A stretch of 64,000 nt of DNA, taken from Mycolicibacterium mageritense. Lineage in GTDB: Bacteria; Actinomycetota; Actinomycetes; Mycobacteriales; Mycobacteriaceae. The stretch lies in assembly GCF_010727475.1 (NCBI RefSeq), contig NZ_AP022567.1:6200001-6264000 (forward strand), written 5' to 3'. Positions 33,984 through 43,922 of this stretch are shown here, piece by piece. The notes under the pieces are model-generated. The model worked only from the letters and a program-made list of their open reading frames with translations, was not told where the DNA came from and made no database searches. A program made the translations under genes and the position numbers. The stretch's first letter is position 1, and each line of letters starts with the position of its first letter.

Positions 33984-36886
33984 GCACCCACCCGCACCGC
34001 GACATCACGCAACCGACCTTCCTCGCGCGGTGGATCCGCCGGCTGTCGATCCCGATCATCCTGGGCTGGCTGGCCGTCGTCGCGGTGATGAACGTCACCG
34101 TGCCGCAGCTCGAACAGGTCGGCAAAGAGAACGCGGTGTCACTGAGCCCGCACAATGCGCCCTCGATGCAGGCCATGACCAACATGGGCCGGCTGTTCGG
34201 CGAATCCGACTCCGACAGCGTCGCGATGATCGTCCTCGAGGGCGACGGTGAACTCGGCGACGACGCACACGCGTACTACGACTCGTTGATGGACCGGCTG
34301 AAGGCCGATACCAAACACGTTCAGCACATTCAGGATTTCTGGGGCGACCCACTGACCGAGGCCTCGGCGCAGAGCACCGACGGCAAGGCCGTCTACGTGC
34401 AGCTCAACCTCGCGGGAAACATGGGTGAGGCCCTGGCCAACGAGTCGATCGACGCGGTGCGCGCGATCACCGACGAGCTACCCCCACCGCCGGGGATCAA
34501 GGTGTTCGTCACCGGGCCCGCCGCGCTGCAGGCCGACCTCAACCACGCCGGCGACGGCAGCATGGTCAAGATCACGGTGCTCACCTTCGCGGTGATCATC
34601 ACGATGCTGCTGTTCTTCTACCGGTCGATCATCACGGTCGTGCTGCTGCTGGCGATGGTCGGCGTCCAACTCGCGGTGGCGCGCGGCGTCGTCGCGCTGC
34701 TCGCGCACCACCACATCATCGGCCTGTCGACCTTCGCGGTGAACATGCTGGTGTCGCTGTCGATCGCGGCGGGCACCGACTACGCGATATTCCTCATCGG
34801 CCGCTATCAGGAGGCCCGCACCAAAGGCCTCGACAAAGACGCCGCCTATTACGAGATGTTCCACGGCACAGCACATGTCGTGCTGGGCTCGGGTCTGACG
34901 ATCGCGGGGGCCACGTACTGCCTCACCTTCACCCGGATGCCGTACTTCCAGACCCTCGGCGTGCCCAGCGCGGTCGGCATCGTCGCCGGCGTGCTCGTCG
35001 CCCTCACACTCGGGCCGGCGATCGTGACCATCGGCAGCCGGTTCGGCCTGTTCGAACCCAAGCGCGCCATGCGAATTCGCGCGTGGCGGCGGATCGGCAC
35101 CGCGGTGGTCCGCTGGCCGGGGCCCATCCTCGCGGCGACGTTCGCGCTCGCGATGATCGGCCTTGCGGCGCTGCCCGGCTACCAGACCAGTTACGACGAC
35201 CGCAAGTACATCCCGCAGAACATCCCCGCCAACGAGGGCTTCCAAGCCGCCGACCGACACTTCAGCCAGGCCAGGATGAACCCCGAGGTGCTGCTCATCG
35301 AGGCCGATCACGACCTGCGCAACTCGGCCGATTTCCTCGTCATCGACAAGGTAGCCAAGGCGGTCTTCCGGGTTCCCGGCATCGCGCGCGTGCAGACCAT
35401 CACGCGGCCCGAGGGCACCCCCATCGAGCACACCTCGATCCCGTTCCTCATCAGCATGCAGGGCGTCGGCCAGATGCAGAACATGAAGCTCATGAAGGAC
35501 CGCATGGCCGACATGAAGACGCAGGCCGACGAGATGGGGAAGACGGTCGCGACCATGAAGACCATGTACGGGTTGATGACCCAGCTCACCGGGGTCACAC
35601 ACGACATGGTCGGCCAGATGACCCAGCTGCAGGGCACCGTGCACGAAATGCGGGACAACATCGCCGATTTCGACGATTTCTTCCGCCCCATCCGCAATTA
35701 CTTCTACTGGGAGCCGCACTGCTTCGACATCCCGGTGTGTCACTCGATGCGCTCGGTGTTCGACACCATCGACGGCATCGACGAGATGACCGACACGATG
35801 GACAAGATGATGGTCAACATGGGCCAGATGGACGCGCTGATGCCGCAGATGCTCGCGCAGTTCGGTCCGATGATCGAGACCATGGAAAGCATGCAGCAGA
35901 TGATGCTGACCACGTACGCCACCATGTCGGGCTTCTACAACCAGATGGACGAGTTGAGCAAGGACTCGACCGCGATGGGCAAGGCCTTCGACACCGCCAA
36001 GAACGACGATTCGTTCTATCTGCCGCCCGAGGTTTTCGACAACCCCGACTTCAAGCGCGGCATGGAATCGTTCCTGTCGCCGGACGGCAAGTCGATCCGG
36101 ATGATCATCTCGCACCGCGGCGAGTCCTCGACGCCCGAGGCGCTGGCCCGGGTCGAGCCCATCAAGGTCGCGGCGATCGAGGCCGTCAAGGCCACACCCC
36201 TTGAGGACGCCCGGATTTCGCTGGGCGGCACCGCCGCGACGTTCAAGGACATGGCCGACGGCTCGAAATACGACCTGCTGATCGCGGGCATCGCGTCGTT
36301 GTGCCTGATCTTCCTGATCATGCTGCTGATCACGCGTGCCCTGGTGGCCTCGATGGTGATCGTCGGCACGGTGCTGCTGTCGCTGGGCGCCTCCTTCGGC
36401 CTGTCGGTGCTGATCTGGCAGTACATCGTCGGGATCGACCTGCACTGGATGGTGCTCGCGATGTCGGTGATCGTGCTGCTGGCGGTCGGTTCGGATTACA
36501 ACCTGCTGTTGGTGTCGCGGTTCAAGGAGGAGATACCCGGCGGGTTGAAGACCGGCATCATCCGCGCCATGGGCGGCACCGGGAGTGTGGTGACGGCCGC
36601 GGGCATGGTGTTCGCGCTGACCATGGCGGCGATGGTGGTCAGCGACCTGCGGGTACTGGGCCAGGTGGGCACCACGATCGGGCTGGGCCTGATGTTCGAC
36701 ACGCTCGTGGTGCGGTCGTTCATGATGCCCGCGACAGCGACGCTGCTCGGCCGGTGGTTCTGGTGGCCCATGAACGTGCTGCGCCTGCGGCAACATCAGC
36801 GGGCGGTCCCGTCGCGGCGCGAGCCGGTCGCGGTGGGCGCCTCATACGACGATCCGACGGCCGAGCTGCCGAAGCATCGTCAGTAG
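33980..36886 (+). CDS. MmpL-family RND transporter (MmpL4/5-like)
   Basis: The 968-residue protein has the RND layout: helix 1 at about 25-45, a first porter domain, helices 2-6 (about 190-370), a second large domain, and helices 7-12 (about 755-930). In the second domain, about 490-680, a methionine-rich coiled-coil hairpin contains HCFDIPVC, as in MmpL4/MmpL5, where it is thought to reach across the periplasm. Proton-relay residues are in SIAAGTDYAIFLIGRYQEAR and AVGSDYNLLLVSRFKEE. With MmpS it should export siderophores, lipids or drugs. The overlap with mmpS and the upstream TetR and operator indicate inducible expression. Confidence 0.92.
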   Translation: MSTHPHRDITQPTFLARWIRRLSIPIILGWLAVVAVMNVTVPQLEQVGKENAVSLSPHNAPSMQAMTNMGRLFGESDSDSVAMIVLEGDGELGDDAHAYYDSLMDRLKADTKHVQHIQDFWGDPLTEASAQSTDGKAVYVQLNLAGNMGEALANESIDAVRAITDELPPPPGIKVFVTGPAALQADLNHAGDGSMVKITVLTFAVIITMLLFFYRSIITVVLLLAMVGVQLAVARGVVALLAHHHIIGLSTFAVNMLVSLSIAAGTDYAIFLIGRYQEARTKGLDKDAAYYEMFHGTAHVVLGSGLTIAGATYCLTFTRMPYFQTLGVPSAVGIVAGVLVALTLGPAIVTIGSRFGLFEPKRAMRIRAWRRIGTAVVRWPGPILAATFALAMIGLAALPGYQTSYDDRKYIPQNIPANEGFQAADRHFSQARMNPEVLLIEADHDLRNSADFLVIDKVAKAVFRVPGIARVQTITRPEGTPIEHTSIPFLISMQGVGQMQNMKLMKDRMADMKTQADEMGKTVATMKTMYGLMTQLTGVTHDMVGQMTQLQGTVHEMRDNIADFDDFFRPIRNYFYWEPHCFDIPVCHSMRSVFDTIDGIDEMTDTMDKMMVNMGQMDALMPQMLAQFGPMIETMESMQQMMLTTYATMSGFYNQMDELSKDSTAMGKAFDTAKNDDSFYLPPEVFDNPDFKRGMESFLSPDGKSIRMIISHRGESSTPEALARVEPIKVAAIEAVKATPLEDARISLGGTAATFKDMADGSKYDLLIAGIASLCLIFLIMLLITRALVASMVIVGTVLLSLGASFGLSVLIWQYIVGIDLHWMVLAMSVIVLLAVGSDYNLLLVSRFKEEIPGGLKTGIIRAMGGTGSVVTAAGMVFALTMAAMVVSDLRVLGQVGTTIGLGLMFDTLVVRSFMMPATATLLGRWFWWPMNVLRLRQHQRAVPSRREPVAVGASYDDPTAELPKHRQ

Positions 36887-36899
36887 GGCGCGACCGGGC

Positions 36900-36905
36900 T
36901 ACCGT
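36900..36905 (+). promoter_or_regulatory. -10 element, predicted leaderless promoter of the solute-binding-like gene
   Basis: TACCGT is followed by GAGCCC (6 nt) and the ATG at 36912, so this gene probably does not depend on mmpL transcription. Confidence 0.5.
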
Positions 36906-36911
36906 GAGCCC

Positions 36912-37625
36912 ATGAGCACCCTGCGGGCAGGTATCGCCGTGCCGGATCCGCCGTTCAACAGCATGCCGGCCGGGGGACTGGATCTCGACCTGATCGCCGC
37001 GATCGCCGAGAAGCTCGATCGCACACTGCAACTCGTCGAGTACCCGGGCGACGACTTCGAGGGGATCTTCGACGGCCTCTCCGCCGGTTCGTACGACTGC
37101 GTGATCGCGGGCACCACGGTGACCCCGGAGCGGCAGCGCAAGGCCGCGTTCGTGCCGCCGTACCTGATCTCGGGGCAGGGCCTCGCGGTCGACACCAACC
37201 GGTTGCCACACGTGCGGTCCGTCGACGATCTCGCCGGGCTGACCATCGGCGTGCAGCACGACAACACCAGCCGGCCGATCGCCGAGCGCCTTGTGGCCGA
37301 GGGCCGCGCCGGCCGGGTCCGGGTGTACGGCTACGGTGCCATCCGGGAGGCGCTGCACGACCTCAGCACGGGTGGCTGCGACGCCGTCATCAAGCTCGCC
37401 CCGGTGCTCACCGAACTCGTCAAGGCGCTGCCCGCGGGTGTCGACGTGGTGCAGCGCAAGCTCTCCATCGAGGAGATCGCGATCGCGGTGGCGCCGAGAG
37501 CCACCGCGTTGCTCGACGGGATCACCGCTGCCCAGGCCGATTTGGAGGCCGACGGCACACTGCAGCAGATTCGCCGGAAATGGCTCGGCAACCCGTTCAC
37601 CGACCAGCATCTGGCCGGGCTTTGA
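36912..37625 (+). CDS. Type-2 solute-binding-like protein without signal peptide
   Basis: The 237-residue protein has the amino-acid-type periplasmic binding fold (SBP family 3): GLDLDLIAAIAEKL, YDCVIAGTTVTPERQRKAAFVPPY, and an Arg and Asp in the usual ligand positions. It begins MSTLRAGIAVPDPPFN, directly in the fold, with no signal peptide. An upstream extension is excluded because mmpL ends 25 bp before and the -10 sits at 36900. It may be a cytosolic ligand-binding protein or an enzyme-like relative such as arogenate/prephenate dehydratase-type SBPs. No permease is nearby. Confidence 0.8.
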   Translation: MSTLRAGIAVPDPPFNSMPAGGLDLDLIAAIAEKLDRTLQLVEYPGDDFEGIFDGLSAGSYDCVIAGTTVTPERQRKAAFVPPYLISGQGLAVDTNRLPHVRSVDDLAGLTIGVQHDNTSRPIAERLVAEGRAGRVRVYGYGAIREALHDLSTGGCDAVIKLAPVLTELVKALPAGVDVVQRKLSIEEIAIAVAPRATALLDGITAAQADLEADGTLQQIRRKWLGNPFTDQHLAGL

Positions 37626-37667
37626 CCGCCCATCTGACCAGGCCGCACGCAGTGGCACCCACACCAC

Positions 37668-37673
37668 TAGGCT
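37668..37673 (+). promoter_or_regulatory. -10 element of the gap-pgk-tpiA operon
   Basis: TAGGCT lies 52 nt before the gap start, giving a leader of about 45 nt with AAGGAG at 37710-37715. Unlike many genes here, gap is clearly leadered. Confidence 0.45.
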
Positions 37674-37725
37674 GGCCATCGAGCAGTAACCGGCGACTTT
37701 CCCCTCAGACACTAAGGAGAAACAC

Positions 37726-38748
<1,023 letters not shown>

Positions 38749-38753
38749 CCCTC

Positions 38754-39980
38754 ATGGCTGTCGCGACCCTTTCTGACCTGTTAGCCGAGGGCGTGGAAGG
38801 TCGGGGCGTTTTGGTCCGCTCCGACCTCAACGTTCCCCTCGACGACGACGGCAACATCACTGACCCGGGCCGCATCATCGCGTCGGTCCCGACGCTGCAG
38901 GCGCTGGCCGAAGCCGGCGCCAAGGTTGTCGTGACCGCGCACCTCGGGCGCCCCAAGGGTGGGCCGGATCCCAAGTTCTCGCTGGCCCCGGTTGCCGCAG
39001 CGCTGGGGGAGAAGCTCGGCCGTCACGTGCAGCTCGCCGGTGACGTCGTCGGCACCGACGCGCTGGCGCGCGCCGAGGGCCTGACCGACGGCGACGTGTT
39101 GTTGCTGGAGAACGTCCGGTTCGACCCGCGCGAGACCAGCAAGGACGACGCCGAGCGGCTGGCCCTGGCCAAGGCGCTGGCCGGTCTGATCGAGGGGGCC
39201 GACGGTTCGCCGGGCGCCTTCGTCTCCGACGGCTTCGGCGTCGTGCACCGCAAGCAGGCGTCCGTGTACGACGTGGCGACCCTGCTGCCGCACTACGCGG
39301 GCACGCTGGTGGACGCCGAGGTCAAGGTGCTGGAGCAACTGACGAGCTCGACCGAGCGGCCCTACGCCGTGGTGCTCGGCGGCTCCAAGGTGTCCGACAA
39401 GCTCGCGGTCATCGAGAACCTCGCCACCAAGGCCGACAGCCTGATCATCGGCGGTGGCATGTGCTTCACCTTCCTTGCCGCGCAAGGAGTTTCGGTGGGA
39501 ACCTCGCTTTTGCAGGAGGAGATGATCGACACCTGCAAGCGCCTGCTGGACACCTACGCCGACGTCATCCACCTGCCCGTCGACATCGTGGTGGCCGACA
39601 AGTTCGCCGCCGACGCGGAGCCGGAGACCGTGGCCTCGGACCGCATCCCGGACGGCAAGATGGGCCTCGACATCGGCCCCGAATCGGTCAAGCGGTTCAC
39701 GGCGCTGCTGTCGAACGCCAAGACCGTGTTCTGGAACGGCCCGATGGGTGTCTTCGAGTTCCCAGCCTTCTCGGCGGGCACAAAGGGCGTCGCCGAAGCC
39801 ATCATCGGTGCCACCGAAAAGGGTGCGTTCAGCGTGGTCGGCGGCGGCGATTCGGCGGCGGCCGTGCGCCAGCTCGGTTTGCCCGAGGACGGTTTTTCAC
39901 ACATTTCCACCGGCGGCGGAGCGTCGCTGGAATACCTTGAGGGCAAAACCCTGCCCGGTATCGAAATCCTGGAGTCCTGA
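38754..39980 (+). CDS. pgk: Phosphoglycerate kinase
   Basis: The 408-residue enzyme makes ATP from 1,3-bisphosphoglycerate in the cytosol. N-domain substrate residues appear in VRSDLNVPLDDDG, AHLGRPKG and ENVRF. The C-domain nucleotide site has LGGSKVSDK, FWNGPMGVFE and GGGDSAAA. The ATG at 38754 is 5 bp after the gap stop; open frame upstream is antisense noise inside gap. tpiA follows after 3 bp. Confidence 0.97.
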   Translation: MAVATLSDLLAEGVEGRGVLVRSDLNVPLDDDGNITDPGRIIASVPTLQALAEAGAKVVVTAHLGRPKGGPDPKFSLAPVAAALGEKLGRHVQLAGDVVGTDALARAEGLTDGDVLLLENVRFDPRETSKDDAERLALAKALAGLIEGADGSPGAFVSDGFGVVHRKQASVYDVATLLPHYAGTLVDAEVKVLEQLTSSTERPYAVVLGGSKVSDKLAVIENLATKADSLIIGGGMCFTFLAAQGVSVGTSLLQEEMIDTCKRLLDTYADVIHLPVDIVVADKFAADAEPETVASDRIPDGKMGLDIGPESVKRFTALLSNAKTVFWNGPMGVFEFPAFSAGTKGVAEAIIGATEKGAFSVVGGGDSAAAVRQLGLPEDGFSHISTGGGASLEYLEGKTLPGIEILES

Positions 39981-39983
39981 CAT

Positions 39984-40769
39984 ATGGCGCGTAAGCCGCT
40001 GATCGCCGGCAACTGGAAGATGAACCTCAACCACTTCGAGGCCATCGCGCTGGTGCAGAAGATCGCATTTGCCTTGCCGGACAAGTACTTCGACAAGGTC
40101 GACGTCACGGTCATCCCGCCGTTCACCGACCTGCGCAGTGTGCAGACGCTGGTCGACGGGGACAAGCTGCGGCTGACCTACGGCGCGCAGGATCTGTCGC
40201 AGCACGACTCCGGTGCCTTCACCGGTGACATCAGCGGCGCGTTCCTGGCGAAGCTGGGCTGCAGCTTCGTCGTCGTCGGGCACTCCGAGCGGCGCACGTA
40301 CCACCACGAGGACGACGCGCTGGTGGCCGCCAAGGCCGCCGCCGCGTTCAAGCACGGCATCACACCCATCATCTGCATCGGCGAGCAGCTCGAGGTGCGC
40401 GAGGCCGGCAACCACGTCGAGTACAACGTGAACTCGCTGCGCGGATCACTGGCCGGGCTGAGCAAAGAGCAGATCGGCCAGGCCGTCATCGCCTACGAGC
40501 CGGTGTGGGCCATCGGCACGGGCCGGGTGGCCAGCGCGGCCGACGCGCAGGAGGTCTGCAAGGCCATCCGCGACGAGCTCGGCAACCTCTCGTCGCCCGA
40601 GCTGGCGGCCGGGGTCCGGGTGCTCTACGGCGGTTCGGTCAACGCCAAGAACGTCGGTGAAATCGTGGCGCAGGGCGACGTCGACGGTGCCCTCGTCGGC
40701 GGTGCGTCGCTCGACGGCGAGCAGTTCGCGACGTTGTCGGCCATCGCCGCCGGTGGGCCGCTGCCGTAA
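39984..40769 (+). CDS. tpiA: Triosephosphate isomerase
   Basis: The 261-residue TIM barrel interconverts the two triose phosphates. Active-site residues are Asn10 and Lys12 (GNWKMN), His98 (VGHSERR) and Glu170 (AYEPVWAIGTG); the phosphate-binding YGGSVN is near the end. Length is standard. It starts 3 bp after pgk. Confidence 0.97.
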   Translation: MARKPLIAGNWKMNLNHFEAIALVQKIAFALPDKYFDKVDVTVIPPFTDLRSVQTLVDGDKLRLTYGAQDLSQHDSGAFTGDISGAFLAKLGCSFVVVGHSERRTYHHEDDALVAAKAAAAFKHGITPIICIGEQLEVREAGNHVEYNVNSLRGSLAGLSKEQIGQAVIAYEPVWAIGTGRVASAADAQEVCKAIRDELGNLSSPELAAGVRVLYGGSVNAKNVGEIVAQGDVDGALVGGASLDGEQFATLSAIAAGGPLP

Positions 40770-40800
40770 CCCCGGGCGGAAAGCACGTGGTCTGACCAGG

Positions 40801-40806
40801 TAGTCT
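40801..40806 (+). promoter_or_regulatory. -10 element, predicted leaderless promoter of secG
   Basis: TAGTCT is followed by TGCGGCC (7 nt) and the ATG at 40814, giving secG its own leaderless promoter inside the glycolytic cluster. Confidence 0.55.
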
Positions 40807-40813
40807 TGCGGCC

Positions 40814-41047
40814 ATGGAATTGGCGCTGCAGATTACCCTGGTCGTGACCAGTGTGCTGGTCGTGCTCCTGGTCCTGCTGCACCGGGCCAAGGGCGGCGGT
40901 CTGTCCACCCTGTTCGGCGGCGGGGTTCAGTCCAGCCTGTCCGGCTCCACCGTGGTCGAGAAGAACCTCGACCGGCTCACGCTGTTCGTCACCGGCATCT
41001 GGCTGGTGTCGATCGTCGGCGTCGCGCTGCTGATCAAGTACAGCTAG
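40814..41047 (+). CDS. secG: Preprotein translocase subunit SecG
   Basis: The 77-residue protein has two helices (about 2-21 and 52-74) joined by the SecG loop HRAKGGGLSTLFGGG. It is the small partner of SecYE in the general secretion channel. The position after tpiA is conserved in mycobacteria. It begins 44 bp after tpiA with its own -10. Confidence 0.93.
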   Translation: MELALQITLVVTSVLVVLLVLLHRAKGGGLSTLFGGGVQSSLSGSTVVEKNLDRLTLFVTGIWLVSIVGVALLIKYS

Positions 41048-41111
41048 CCGCCCACCCACCTCGCGAGCCGGCGGAGCTGCCGGCCGCCGTGCGGCACGCT
41101 CATGCGGCACC

Positions 41112-41117
41112 GATACT
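41112..41117 (+). promoter_or_regulatory. Possible -10 element of ppc
   Basis: GATACT is followed by GAAGCA (6 nt) and the ATG at 41124. It has G instead of T at the first position, so it is a weaker match than the other leaderless promoters here. Confidence 0.35.
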
Positions 41118-41123
41118 GAAGCA

Positions 41124-43913
41124 ATGGTTGACAGGACCGACACCACGCTGGCGCCGATCGGCTCGGTGTATCGCACCCACGTCGGACGCGAAGCCACCGA
41201 ACCGATGCGTGAGGACATCCGCCTGCTCGGTGCGATCCTCGGTGACACCATCCGCGTCCAGAACGGCGAGGACGTGTTCGATCTCGTCGAGCGCGCACGC
41301 GTGGAGTCCTTCCGGGTCCGCCGCTCCGAGATCGATCGAGCCGAACTGGCAGGCCTGTTCCGTGACGTCGATGTACACGAGGCCATTCCCGTCATCCGGG
41401 CGTTCACGCATTTCGCGCTGTTGGCCAACGTAGCCGAGGACATCCACCGGGAACGGCGTCGCGCGGTGCACGTCGCGGCCGGGGAGTCCCCGCAGGACAG
41501 CAGCCTGGCCGCCACGTACCGCAAGCTCGACGGCGCCGATCTCGAACCGCGTGCGGTCGCCGATGCGCTCGCGGGCGCGCTGGTGTCACCGGTCATCACC
41601 GCACACCCCACCGAAACCCGGCGCCGCACCGTATTCGACACCCAGCACCGCATCACCGAGCTGATGCGTCTGCGGATGCACGGGCAGACCCACACGCCGG
41701 ACGGCCGGGACATCGAGACCGAGCTGCGCCGCCACATCCTCACGCTGTGGCAGACCGCTCTGGTACGGCTGTCCCGGTTGAAGATCTCCGACGAGATCGA
41801 AACCGGCCTCCGGTACTACCCGGCTGCGTTCTTCGAGGTCATCCCGCAGGTGAACGCCGAGGTCCGCAGTGCACTGCAGGCCCGCTGGCCTGATGCGGGG
41901 CTGCTCCGAGAGCCGATCCTGCGCCCGGGTTCGTGGATCGGCGGTGATCGCGACGGCAATCCCAACGTGACCGCCGATGTGGTGCGGTTGGCCACCGGTC
42001 GGGCCGCCTACACCGCGTTCGCGCATTACTTCGAACAGATCACCGCGCTCGAAGAGGAGCTGTCGATGTCGGCGCGGCTCGTGCGCGTCACCCCGGAACT
42101 CGACGCGCTCGCGGCCACCTGCAACGAACCGGCGCGAGCCGACGAGCCCTACCGCCGTGCGCTCCGGGTCATCCATTCGAGATTGACCTCGACGGCGCTG
42201 CAGATCCTCGACGAGCAGCCCGAACACGAACTCGACCTCGGCCTGCCGGCATACGGGACACCGGCCGAACTGCTGGCCGATCTCGACGTCGTCGACGCTT
42301 CGTTGCGCGGCAACGGCAGCGCGGTGCTCGCCGACGACCGGCTGGCCCGGCTGCGGGAAGCGGTGCGCGTCTTCGGGTTTCATCTGTCCGGGCTCGACAT
42401 GCGGCAGAACTCGGAGGTGCACGAGCAGGTCGTCGCCGAACTGCTGGCCTGGGCCGGCGTCCATCCCGACTACGCATCGCTGCCCGAGGACGAGCGGGTC
42501 GCGCTGCTGGCGGCCGAGATCGCCGTGCGGCGGCCGCTGATCGGTGACCAGGCCGAGCTATCGGATCTGGCGCGCAAAGAGCTGGCCATCGTGGCCGCCG
42601 CGGCGCGTGCGGTCAAGGTCTTCGGGCCGCAGGCCGTGCCCAACTACATCATCTCGATGTGCCAGTCGGTCTCGGATCTGCTCGAAGCCGCGGTACTGCT
42701 CAAAGAGGCCGGGCTGCTCGATGTTCCGAAGGCGCACTGTCCCGTCGGAATCGTGCCGTTGTTCGAGACGATCGACGATCTGCAGCGGGGTTCGGCGATC
42801 TTGGAGGCCGCGCTGGCCCTGCCCGAGTACCGGGCGATGGTCACCGCACGCGGCGACCACCAGGAAGTGATGCTGGGCTACTCCGACTCCAACAAGGACG
42901 GCGGATACCTGGCCGCCAACTGGGCGCTCTACCGGGCCGAACTCGACCTGGTCGAATCGGCCCGGAAGACCGGAATCCGGTTGCGGCTCTTCCACGGTCG
43001 CGGTGGCACGGTCGGCCGCGGTGGCGGCCCGAGCTACGACGCGATCCTCGCGCAGCCACCCGGCGCCGTGAAGGGCTCGCTGCGGATCACCGAGCAGGGT
43101 GAGGTGATCGCCGCCAAGTACGCGGAGCCGCGCATCGCCCATCGCAACCTGGAGACCCTGCTGGCCGCGACCCTCGAATCCACTCTGCTCGACATGGAAG
43201 GGTTGGGTGACCTCGCCGAGAGTGCGTACGAGGTGCTCGACGAGCTGGCCGCGCGGGCTCAACGCGCGTACGCCGAACTTGTGCACGAGACAACGGGATT
43301 CGTCGAATACTTCAAGGCCTCCACTCCGGTCAGCGAGATCGGTGCGCTCAACATCGGCAGCAGGCCGACCTCGCGTAAACCCACCACCTCGATCGCGGAC
43401 CTGCGCGCCATCCCATGGGTGCTGGCCTGGAGCCAGTCACGGGTGATGCTGCCCGGCTGGTACGGCACCGGAACGGCGTTCGCGGACTGGATCGCCGACG
43501 GCGACGGCCGGCTCGAAATACTGCAGGATCTCTATCGTCGCTGGCCGTTCTTCGCCACCGTGCTGTCGAACATGGCCCAGGTGCTGGCGAAGGCCGACAT
43601 GGGGCTGGCCGCGCGGTATTCCGAACTGGTCGACGACGAAGAACTGCGGGCCCGGGTCTTCGACAAGATCGTTGCCGAGTACGACCGCACCATCGCGATG
43701 CACCGGCTCATCACGGGCCAGGACGACCTGCTGGCAGACAATCCCGCGCTCGCGCGGTCGGTGTTCAACCGCTTCCCGTACCTTGAGCCGCTCAATCACC
43801 TGCAGGTCGAGCTGCTGCGCAGGTACCGCGCGGGGGACACCGACGAGTTGGTGCAGCGCGGCATCCTGCTGACCATGAGCGGGCTGGCCACCGCGCTGCG
43901 CAACAGCGGTTAG
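41124..43913 (+). CDS. ppc: Phosphoenolpyruvate carboxylase
   Basis: The 929-residue enzyme adds bicarbonate to PEP to form oxaloacetate. Catalytic His161 is in TAHPTETRRRT, the glycine-rich loop reads FHGRGGTVGRGGGP, and the conserved MLGYSDSNKDGG segment precedes it. A typical C-terminal end (LTMSGLATALRNSG) completes it. It replenishes the TCA cycle beside the glycolytic operon. As I remember, M. tuberculosis lacks a working ppc at this locus, so its presence fits a fast grower. It converges with the MATE gene 9 bp away. Confidence 0.96.
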   Translation: MVDRTDTTLAPIGSVYRTHVGREATEPMREDIRLLGAILGDTIRVQNGEDVFDLVERARVESFRVRRSEIDRAELAGLFRDVDVHEAIPVIRAFTHFALLANVAEDIHRERRRAVHVAAGESPQDSSLAATYRKLDGADLEPRAVADALAGALVSPVITAHPTETRRRTVFDTQHRITELMRLRMHGQTHTPDGRDIETELRRHILTLWQTALVRLSRLKISDEIETGLRYYPAAFFEVIPQVNAEVRSALQARWPDAGLLREPILRPGSWIGGDRDGNPNVTADVVRLATGRAAYTAFAHYFEQITALEEELSMSARLVRVTPELDALAATCNEPARADEPYRRALRVIHSRLTSTALQILDEQPEHELDLGLPAYGTPAELLADLDVVDASLRGNGSAVLADDRLARLREAVRVFGFHLSGLDMRQNSEVHEQVVAELLAWAGVHPDYASLPEDERVALLAAEIAVRRPLIGDQAELSDLARKELAIVAAAARAVKVFGPQAVPNYIISMCQSVSDLLEAAVLLKEAGLLDVPKAHCPVGIVPLFETIDDLQRGSAILEAALALPEYRAMVTARGDHQEVMLGYSDSNKDGGYLAANWALYRAELDLVESARKTGIRLRLFHGRGGTVGRGGGPSYDAILAQPPGAVKGSLRITEQGEVIAAKYAEPRIAHRNLETLLAATLESTLLDMEGLGDLAESAYEVLDELAARAQRAYAELVHETTGFVEYFKASTPVSEIGALNIGSRPTSRKPTTSIADLRAIPWVLAWSQSRVMLPGWYGTGTAFADWIADGDGRLEILQDLYRRWPFFATVLSNMAQVLAKADMGLAARYSELVDDEELRARVFDKIVAEYDRTIAMHRLITGQDDLLADNPALARSVFNRFPYLEPLNHLQVELLRRYRAGDTDELVQRGILLTMSGLATALRNSG

Positions 43914-43922
43914 CCCGGCCGA

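Noticed and set aside
34478..36796. 772-residue open frame antisense to mmpL, His- and Arg-rich
   Set aside because: Low-complexity composition typical of a shadow frame; mmpL on the other strand has full-length family features.
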